From: Vicia villosa
Taxonomy: Eukaryota; Streptophyta; Magnoliopsida; Fabales; Fabaceae
DNA length: 64,000 nucleotides
Reading direction: 5' to 3'
Assembly (NCBI RefSeq): GCF_029867415.1
Contig: NC_081181.1
Span: forward strand, 72,760,144-72,824,143
The translations under genes were made by a program, and so were the position numbers. Below, piece after piece: positions 55,681 through 64,000 of this stretch. The notes below the pieces were generated by a model that was not told the origin of the DNA, ran no database searches, and saw nothing but the letters and a program-made list of their open reading frames with translations. Numbering within the stretch: the stretch's first letter is position 1; each line of letters opens with the position of its first letter.

Positions 55681-56294
55681 AAGTTTCTTTATTACCGTCA
55701 AATGGTATCTCATCTCCAAGTGCTGATGAGAAGTTTGATGAGGAAACAAACCTTTGAAGTTTCTTTATTTACCGTCAAATGGTATCTCATCTCCAAGTGC
55801 TGATGAGAAGTTTGATGAGGAAACAAACCTTTGAAGTTTCTTTATTACCGTCAAATGGTATCTCATCTCCAAGTGCTGATGAGAAGTTTGATGAGGAAAC
55901 AAACCTTTGAAGTTTCTTTATTTACCGTCAAATGGTATCTCATCTCCAAGTGCTGATGAGAAGTTTGATGAGGAAACAAACCTTTGAAGTTTCTTTATTT
56001 ACCGTCAAATGGTATCTCATCTCCAAGTGCTGATGAGAAGTTTGATGAGGAAACAAACCTTTGAAGTTTCTTTATTTACCATCAAATGGTATCTCATCTC
56101 CAAGTGCTGATGAGAAGTTTGATGAGGAAACAAACCTTTGAAGTTTCTTTATTTACCGTCAAATGGTATCTCATCTCCAAGTGCTGATGAGAAGTTTGAT
56201 GAGGAAACAAACCTTTGAAGTTTCTTTATTTACCGTCAAATGGTATCTCATCTCCAAGTGCTGATAAGAAGTTTGATGAGGAAACAAACCGTTG
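55681..56294 (+). repeat. 77-bp tandem satellite-like repeat in 3' UTR of Ogre D
   Basis: Eight head-to-tail copies starting at 55681, 55757, 55834, 55910, 55987, 56064, 56141 and 56218 (period 76-77), nearly identical. The unit includes AAGTTTCTTTATTTACCGTC, AAATGGTATCTCATCTCCAA and GTGCTGATGAGAAGTTTGAT; CTCATC and GATGAG can pair. Hypervariable tandem repeats in Ogre 3' UTRs are a known source of satellite DNA in Fabeae. Confidence 0.97.
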
Positions 56295-56644
56295 GAAATT
56301 TTCTCTTTATCTGAGATATTGTCCAAACACAACTAAGACCAGTTTCGAGATATGGACATCCGAAACAAGGGGGAGGTTGTTTACCTTTTTCTAAGTATCA
56401 ACACTTAGTTAAAGAAGATGGATTGCGCATCCTACATTGCCATCCATTCACCAGAATCCACATCAAGTATTTCTGCAGGAGTTTGTCTCCTCATCCCCCG
56501 CCAAGTGCGACAACGGGATCAAATCATGCAAAGATTTTATCATCTCAGGAGCGCCCAAAATTCGGGCATTCCTTGATATTTAAGTCTCTTTTACGCAGGA
56601 GAAATCGAGATCTCAATCTCTCTCCCTCTAGATAAAAGAAATTT
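56295..56644 (+). other. last part of 3' UTR of Ogre D
   Basis: Non-coding sequence between the 77-bp repeats and the polypurine tract. No repeat or ORF of note. Confidence 0.55.
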
Positions 56645-56657
56645 AAATAGGGGCATC
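56645..56657 (+). other. polypurine tract, Ogre D
   Basis: AAATAGGGGCATC directly before the 3' LTR start TGTCATACCC. The AATAGGGG core is shared with A (AATAGGGGCAGC) and C (AATAGGGGAAAC). Confidence 0.8.
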
Positions 56658-59600
56658 TGTCATACCCTAATTTTTGACCCCCCCTGAGATGACATATCTT
56701 CAGGATTTTTCATCAAGTCAAAGCAAGTACCCAGAACAGCCTGACATTCAATCGAGGGTGTTCAAAGACAAGAAAACTCAGGCAAAGGATCAATCAATAG
56801 GAGGATTAGTCTCTAACACAATCATGAGACTCAAAAGCCTCATTATTACACCTATGATTGATTAAGACACCCAGTCATCTAAGTACAGGATTACTCAGAT
56901 CAACAGACTAGGGTTTGGAGCCTATCAAGGACTAAAATCAGGGATCACCTTTGGGAAACCCTAAAAAGCCCCAGGAAACCATTCAAAGACATTAATCATC
57001 TTCAAATATCTCTTATGACAAGATCCACTGGACATTACACCTCAATTCAAAGTCTACACTCATCATTGTCCTCTGGTCGACAATTAGGGTTTTTGACCTA
57101 ATTCACCAAGATAGTTGACTTTTAATCAGGGCATGGATCCAAAACTCAAGACATGATTCAAGAATCTCTACTACCTCAATATAATCCATTTACATCATTC
57201 ATTTGAGGAAAAGATCTTGTTTCTACACAAAAGCCCAAAAATTCACTTTGTCAGGAAAAGTCAACTGTGTGGGATCATCATTGACTTTTAAGGTTTTTGG
57301 TCAAAAAATGACTTTCAAAGATCAATATCATCATTATATGGATATTAAAGTCATTTGACCAAAGAAATTCAAAGAAATTCATCAAGGAGCAAAAAGTCGG
57401 GAATTAGGGTTTTTGAGGGCACTATGAGAACTCAAAATTTCACCTACACAACTCAAAAAACTTCCAACATGAAAGTTGTAGATCTTGCAAAATAAAACAA
57501 CATCTTACAAAGGAACTTTTTTCAAAAGATCAATCATTTAAGAGTTTTGGAAATTTTGGAGTTTTAGGTCATAAACACTTAGAAATTTTTCTAAGTGTTT
57601 TAACCTAGTTTTCTTCCAACTCTGGCCTCATTTTTCACAAATTTGCCAAAGGATTCTGAAGAAACTCCAAACTAATGATTTGAAGTAGATGTTTAGGGCT
57701 TTCCAAATTGTGTTCAACCTTCTCCAAATTCATTTTGAGCTAAGAGTTATGCTTGGTCAAAGTTGGCCTCATGAAGTAAAATTATAGGTCATGCATCATT
57801 TTTGAACTTTGAAATTTTGTGCACATGACCTCAATTATGGATGCTACACGACCCATAACATATCTGAAACAATGCCATGCATTCATTTTCACCATGCCAT
57901 AAGGATTGAAGAAGATTCTAAAAACAAGAACATGTGATTATGTAATGATTACATTTGTGAATTTATGGCAAATTGATGAATCACCCAAGGAATCTTCTCA
58001 CCAACCAATTAGAGCTCATTTCTGGCTCAGAATTGTCCCCTAAGATCAAGCAAAATCGAGGGCTAGGGGATTGATCAAATGGAATCAAAACTCTCATCAT
58101 TGCACTTGGGATATTCTTTGAATTTCTTCATGGCTAAGAAACCAAAACTCTCCCACTAAGCAAGCTCACTCTCTCAATCAGTACTGAACCAATTGCCTAT
58201 AAATAGAGGCCTCATTCTCATTCAAAAAACACACCAAAGCAACAGAATTCTTGCTTTCTCTTTTCTTTCTTCATACTTAGTTTTTTCAAAGGTCCTTTGG
58301 CAAGAAGACTCGGATTCTTCAAACCAAAGCTCTCTCTTTGAAAATAAGTATTCAAACACATTGAGGGAGGCATTTGGAGGTGATCCAAACCTCTGGAACA
58401 CTGCTGGGCGTGGAGAATCATCATCTCCACCTCTCATTTGGAGCACTTGCAGTTGGAGGTCCATAGAGTAATTCAGGAGGTTTCAAGCCAAGCCAATCAT
58501 CCAGGCACACTCCTCAGGTCATAGTGAAGCTAACCAGATGGCTGCAGCTCATCTGTAACTCCAAATTCAACAACCTCCATGTTCACTTGAAGCTGAAATC
58601 GAGGGAGGTCCATAGAGCAATTCAGGAGGATTCAAGCTCCAATAAGCATTCAGTTAGCATCATTGAGTCTCAGGGAAGCTATTGAGATCATTCATTCAAG
58701 CCCAGGTGCTCTCTATCATCCTCACGACCTCCATTTTCAGAGGTAAGTTTCTGAACCCCACCTCTTTAATTTAAGCACTCTTTGTGATAAAGCTCGATTC
58801 TATCTTGTTCAGCATCATCAGAGGATTGAAAACCCTCTATCATCATTCATTTATCTTTCAGTATAGTCATTTAATTTGATTTTTAAAATTTAGGGTTCTT
58901 CACGATTTCTGGTAAATTAGTTAGATGTAGTTAATATAAATAGATATTAGTTGCATATTTAGATTCGTGAGGAAATTTGGAGTGAAATTCATCTTTACAT
59001 CATCACGTTTGGTTGAGAAACGAGTAAGTTCAGAAATTCAAATTTGAAGAGCTTGAGGTTGAAGATGAAGATGGTGGGTGGCGCCATTTTTGAATTCTCA
59101 GGGGAGGGTTTAAAATATATTTAACTGAAAGCGTGTTTTAAACGAATACATCGTTTGCCCTAGTGGCCTCACATGCGCTCTTAGTCTCCTCATGCCTCAA
59201 GTCTGGGGTTCGAATCCCCCTCGCCCCAGACTTTTTATTCCTTTTATTTTTTTCATGATTTACACGTTTATCTGAAAATATAATGTGTTGGATGTGTATC
59301 ACTATCACCATGCGCGCGCTGGCCCAGTGGTTTGGTTTTGGGTATGTGACCTAAAGGGCGTGAGTTCAAGTCTTGGTGGAGACATTCCTAATTTTTTATC
59401 ACTTGTCACACCTATTTTCTTCACAACTTCACACAATTAATTCACCTATCAAATTAAATCATTTTCACTTCATTTTTCATACACCTATTATTTAATATAT
59501 CTATTTTGTGAATAGTCAAAAAAATCATAAAAATATTATTTATTTCATGTATTTTAATTAGGTTTAAAGTAGTATGTTTTTAAGTGTTTTCTTAAATACT

Positions 59601-62600
59601 TTAAATATATATTGTCACTTTATTTTAACCTAATCACTTTGTAAATAATTTTATGATAAAACCCTAATTGTTTAGGTCTTAATTAGTTAAAAGTCTTTAT
59701 TTTTACCTTAATTAAGTTGACCTTTTGTCAATTTTCAAAACTGTTTTCAATCTCCGAATAAATCAAATGATTAGGGTTTTCAAACAACAAAACCTTGTAT
59801 CATTCAAAATCATTTTCAAATTGCTTTTACACCAGTACTGAAAAGTACTGGGCCTCTAATAGAGTGTAAGTCCCAAAAACCTTCTCTTCTTAGCTTGTTT
59901 TCAAAACTGTATTTTCAAAATCTTCTTTTTGTTTTCAAAACATTCTTCTGGTATTTGAAGGGCATTATTCCCGGTGAAACTCTTCAGATACCTATGTGAC
60001 CTTTGTCCATCTTCACTTCTTCTGTTTTCAAAAACCATTAACTGTTTATCATATATATATATTCAACTGTTATCAACAAAACAACAAAAATTACTGTTGA
60101 GGCTCTGTACATACTTCTTCAATGGCCTCCACTCCATCCAGGTTAGGCTTTACAAGCTTTCAATTTACAGTCTTTATTTAAATTACTGTCAAATATAAAT
60201 GATGCATATATTAGTTTAGAACTACGTTTGAGTATAAACCCTAGGACAGTTAAACTATATATATATTATAGGAATATGGCCTAGGATTGAGAATGTCTTC
60301 CCGGTGAAGGCTCTTTCCTAATTAGAGATCTGTAGTTCAAACCCCCAAGATGAATTATTCCCGGTGAAACATCTTGGTAAAAACCTTAGAATCCAAATAA
60401 TAGGACACATCCACCCAAAGAGGAATTATTCCCGGTGAAACCTCTTACCCATTTGCTTAGAGCCAAAATAAGTTCAAAACTACATAGCTTTCTCTTGTGC
60501 TATAACAAGGACCCTCGATTAGCCTCCTCTTGGGCTTTGTACAAGGACCCACAGGCTTCTTAAAAGCATTTCCAGCTTCCTCTTGAGCTTGTATACAAGG
60601 ACCCATCAGGTTTCTTATAAACATAGGAATAGGTCTTTAGTCACCTTTTAGCCTACCCTGGTGAGTTTCTTCCAATTTAAACCAGACTTTAAACAAGCTA
60701 AGTTTGTCTCAATTCTACATTGAGTACATTTTTGGAATGAGAGACATGGACAGTCTCTGTCACCCTTATCATCATCAATCTTCCTTAGCAGAGTCTAGGA
60801 TCTATGTTTATTTTTTCCTCAGCATGTGTCAGCCTTCATCTTGGGCTTTAAACAAGAAGTCTCCACTAGATAATCTTTCTGCCAATCATTCCAATAAAAT
60901 TCCCTGGAAAGGGTTAGCTTCCACACATTCTTTCATTTTTAATAAAATCCCTGGAAAGGGTTAGCCTCCAAAGTCAATTATTAAAAGTCAAAATAAATAA
61001 AGATTCATTTCTCTTAGGAGATAATTTCCCCAAAAGAGTCAAAACCCCTGGAAAGGGTCAGCCTCCAAAAAACATGATAAAGTCAGTCTTTTAACAGACA
61101 AATTCACCAGCTGAGTCAAAATCCCTGGAAAGGGTTAGCTTCCAAAGAAAAACAGTCTTTCAATAAATAAAATCTCCTCAATAGAGTCAAAACCAACAAA
61201 AATAGTTAGCCTCAACCTTGGGCTTCATACAAGGCACCCAAACAATAAAACTCCCCTGTCAAGAGTCAGCCTCAACCTTGGGCATTGTACAAGGCAGATA
61301 ATAGAGTCTCCCCAGTGAGTTCTTCATCATTCAGTAGCCACAACCTTGGGCTTTGTACAAGGCAGATAAACCATACTTTCATGTGTCAAAGATTCCTAAC
61401 ACCTAGGATCTTTTCCCTATAGAGTCATCCATACTCAGTTTATTTAAGAGTCTGCCACAACCTTGGGCTTTGTACAAGGCAGAAAATAATGTTTTTCCTA
61501 GCTAGAGTTAGCCACAACCTTGGGCTTTGTACAAGGCACATAAAATAGAGTCATTCATTCCATTATCCTCAACAGTTAGCCACAACCTTGGGCTTTGTAC
61601 AAGGCACATAAATAGAGTCTCCCTAAGTAGAGTCAGCCTCAATTCTGGGCTTTGTACAGAACACAAAAAATACCCTGTAATTAATCCCCAGTGGAGTCAT
61701 CTCCCAGAGTCAATAATATTAATAAATCAATCAAAAAGCCTCAAGCTTGGGCCTCATACAAGCCAGCTAAAGTCAAATCTTTTATACAGTAGATAGACAT
61801 AGCTTATCTCTATAGAGAGATATTTTTACTACTCTACCACATTCAAACAAACAAACATTTCCATTTCAATTTCAATTTTAATCAAGTCTCCCATTTAGGA
61901 TTTTGAAAGGCATGAGCTGGCAGTAAAACCCAGACATGTGGTAACTTTCCCTAATTTGGATGAGCAACTTTCTTTCATTTAAGAGGCATTTGACTGGTAT
62001 ACTTGCACATACACAAGTAAGGTCCCCCTCTTGAATGAAATGAATTCAGTTATTCTGTCACTCTTTTAAATGTTTGTGGTAGAATAGTACAAATACCTCT
62101 CTGTAAAGATGATTTCATGTCTCTTTATTGTAAACAGAGATTTAATTCCAAGCTTCAACCTTGAGCTTCAAGCAAGGCACCAAAAACAAGTAATTTCCCT
62201 AGTTAGTTCCCCGAACTACATTAAGCTCTGACTTCCACTAGGGATATGTAGGCATGAGGTTCACAAGGAATCTCAGCGAGCTAATAAAATACCAAAAATA
62301 GTCAGTTTGTCTGTCTGTCTGTCTTTTAAAATCAATTCAATTCCTTCTCCTAATACAAAGGAGAAACTTTCCCAATCATTAGCAGCAAACACAATCACAA
62401 TGACACAGAGAAGGTTCCTGTAGAGTACTACAGATATGTAGGGTGTTTAAACACTTCCCTATGTATAACCGACCCCCCGGACTCCAGAATTTCTAGTCTA
62501 GGTGAAATCCCCACACTTAGCAAACTCCTAGGGTTTAGTTGAGATCTTTTTTTCCCTTTCCTACTCGTAGGACCAATAAGAAAGTTCGTGTGATATCGTA

Positions 62601-62720
62601 GGAAGAACTGAAATAAAATTCATCCCACCACGGGCGCATTCTCCTTCCAAATATCGCGTGAAGGGTTTAGCGTGCCGTCCTCCCAAGTGAAACGGGGAGG
62701 TAAAGAAAACGACCACCACA
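56658..62720 (+). repeat. 3' LTR of Ogre D (6063 bp)
   Basis: Near-identical to 37422-43483, offset 19,236-19,237. Differences seen by eye include changes near 56737, 56956, 57007, 57301, 57333, 57622, 57766, 58090, 58758, 59371, 59784, 60201, 61496, 61732, 62309, 62521 and 62653. It ends ACCACCACA at 62720. Confidence 0.97.
58198..58205 (+). promoter_or_regulatory. LTR TATA box, 3' LTR of Ogre D
   Basis: Same sequence and context as 38961-38968, 1540 bp into the right LTR. Could drive transcription out into B sequence to the right. Confidence 0.7.
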
Positions 62721-62725
62721 CTTCC
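62721..62725 (+). other. target-site duplication of D, right (CTTCC)
   Basis: CTTCC immediately after the 3' LTR, identical to 37417-37421. Element B sequence continues to the right with TTGATTACCTCTGAGG, matching TTGATTACCTTGAAGG of element A near 11281. Confidence 0.95.
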
Positions 62726-64000
62726 TTGATTACCTCTGAGGGGAGGGGTTTGAAGACTCCGTTGAGCATGGTAAAGTTGTTTCCACGTTTGTCTGACTTC
62801 AAAACAAAGAAAGCTTGAGGATTCTAGTAAGATGTACCTAATCAGGGGCAATTGAATCGAGGTTTGACCTCTCAAATTTGGCATATCTGGGGCGATCAAG
62901 TCGAGGAATCTCTCTCAAATTCAACCAATCTGGGGCAGTTACGTCGAGATTTAACAAATCTCTCCAAGGATCCACTGGGGCAATTTCCTTCATGGGTCAT
63001 GAAACTTGGGGCACGATCTTCTGAGTTTTATTGTCCTCTCCCTAATCATAGGAGTTTATTTCTCCTGGAACCTTGGTCTCTCCCCAAGCATGGAGTTTAT
63101 TTCTCCCGAGAGTTTGTTCCATTCCTCAAGCATAGGAGTTTATTTCTCCTAGGAGTTGTCCTACTTCCCTAACCAAGGCTCATTACCTGGATTTCTCATC
63201 CCCAACATGGTGAATCGAGGGAATCTCCTCAAGCTGAAAATCCTCCAAGCAGTGGCACATGGTGAGAAGTCAGAAATTATTCTTCAAGTCAAAGAAGGTG
63301 CATCTTACAAATCAAAGTCCAATATCTATTGGCACCTCCACATGGTCCTTAACACTAAGGGGATTCTCCCTGGTGTCCGCCTCACCAAGGCCTTTATTTG
63401 GCACTCTGCATATAGTATTCACTGCATATAACATTGCATCCTCAAAAGCATAGCATATCCATCAAAATGGATCATTACGCCATAGGAAAATTCAAACATG
63501 CATACAAAGCATAAGCCAGATAATACAAATCAGCACTCAATCAAGACGATGATACTTCCCCACACAAAAAGTTATCCTTACAAATTCCGATTGATATCTG
63601 CTACTACATTACAAATCTTTTCAAACCACGGTGCCGATACCTGGTATCCTCAATCCCTAAAATAAGTCTCATATCTTCTCTCTAATGTGGATCGGATGCA
63701 ATGTCTTTCTTCGTCAGAATCGTTGTCTCCGAGGTTATTTCCCGTATGCTGCATGCAGATTAGAGCGTGAATGAGGGTGGGCATTCAACCCATCTCATTT
63801 TTCAATCGTTTGAATAATCATACTTGGTGTGTGGCAATTCGAACGATTGCCACTCTTGAAGAGTTACACCCCGCTTTTGGCCTGAGGGATTAATGTAATT
63901 CTTATGCTTCGCAAGCATCAATATCTCTGTAATTCCCAATGGTTACTTCCATCTTCTTGTCAAGTCTAGTCGTCACTAGTCTTGTCGTGGTTATTTTCCG
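62726..64000 (+). other. element B internal region right of D, running off the window
   Basis: Homologous to A 11280-12860. Holds three AGGAG/CTCCT-type hairpins (63050, 63092, 63134) and inverted repeats GTGGCAAT-TCGAACG-ATTGCCAC (about 63833) and ATGCTT-CGC-AAGCAT (about 63904). The first clear unit of the 3' UTR hairpin array, CTAGT-CGTC-ACTAG (63966-63979), lies close to the edge. The remaining array, polypurine tract and 3' LTR should follow outside. No coding region supported. Confidence 0.7.

Larger units (their letters stand above)
37422..62720 (+). mobile_element. element D: complete Ogre retrotransposon, 25,299 bp
   Basis: Full structure: target duplication CTTCC, 6062-bp LTR, primer-binding site, ORF1, gag-protease, probable intron, RT-RNaseH-RNaseH-integrase, long 3' UTR with hairpins and satellite-like repeats, polypurine tract, 6063-bp LTR, target duplication. 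Length, extra ORF before gag, second RNase H and giant LTRs match Ogre (Tat lineage) of legumes. By eye the LTRs differ at about 20 sites (~0.3%), so insertion is recent. Coding lesions: one stop in ORF1 and one frameshift after protease. It is inserted in B, itself inserted in C. Confidence 0.96.
28678..64000 (+). mobile_element. element B: non-autonomous Ogre-like element, interrupted by D
   Basis: Plus-strand element inserted into pol of C. The 5' LTR is 28678 (or 28681) to 33233, then primer-binding site, leader and a gag-like ORF. The internal region is interrupted by D after 37421, resumes at 62726 and is still in the 3' hairpin array at the window end. No RT, RNase H or integrase is found. 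It is homologous to A over most of the internal region. Its 3' LTR, and the target duplication of about GGTGT (28676-28680) if the LTR starts at 28681, should lie right of the window. Confidence 0.87.

Overview
The window is plant nuclear repeat DNA with no host gene I can support. It is a nest of very large Ty3/gypsy retrotransposons of the Tat/Ogre type: LTRs of 4.2-6.1 kb, the primer-binding site TGGCGACTCTGCTGGGGA, an extra ORF upstream of gag, a second RNase H in pol and a probable intron between protease and reverse transcriptase. Such giant Ogre elements are typical of legumes, above all tribe Fabeae (pea, vetch, lentil, sweet pea). That placement is inference; I see no species-specific marker.

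Layout. 1-2477: AT-rich DNA with an (AT)n tract, a ~39-bp minisatellite, a Stowaway-like MITE, a likely Helitron 3' end and a small decayed coding fragment. 2544-18032: element A, a non-autonomous Ogre-like element with near-identical LTRs at 3419-7616 and 13834-18032. The repeat extends 875 bp upstream of each LTR, so the locus has undergone tandem rearrangement. 18561-28680: minus-strand element C, with 3' LTR, 3' UTR and a decayed pol whose RNase H/integrase part is still open. C is cut at 28680 by plus-strand element B (LTR to 33233, then a gag-like ORF without capsid core or pol). B is cut at 37421 by element D, a complete 25,299-bp Ogre (37422-62720) with 6.06-kb LTRs and a perfect 5-bp target duplication CTTCC. 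B resumes at 62726 and runs off the window. Insertion order is C, then B, then D; A is separate and looks recent.

D is the only element here with a nearly full protein set: ORF1 (one in-frame stop), gag-protease (one frameshift after protease), and an open RT/RNaseH/RNaseH/integrase ORF. A and B carry matching primer-binding sites but no pol, so they would need enzymes from an Ogre-like partner.

The most interesting signal is in the non-coding parts. Several arrays of short stem-loops differ in stem sequence from copy to copy while pairing is kept by changes on both arms. They lie just after pol (C and D, retained in pol-less B), in the 3' UTRs of A and D, and inside the LTRs of A, B and D. 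D's LTR also carries two tRNA-like modules with Pol III box A/B sequences. All observations were made by eye; no alignment or folding program was run.
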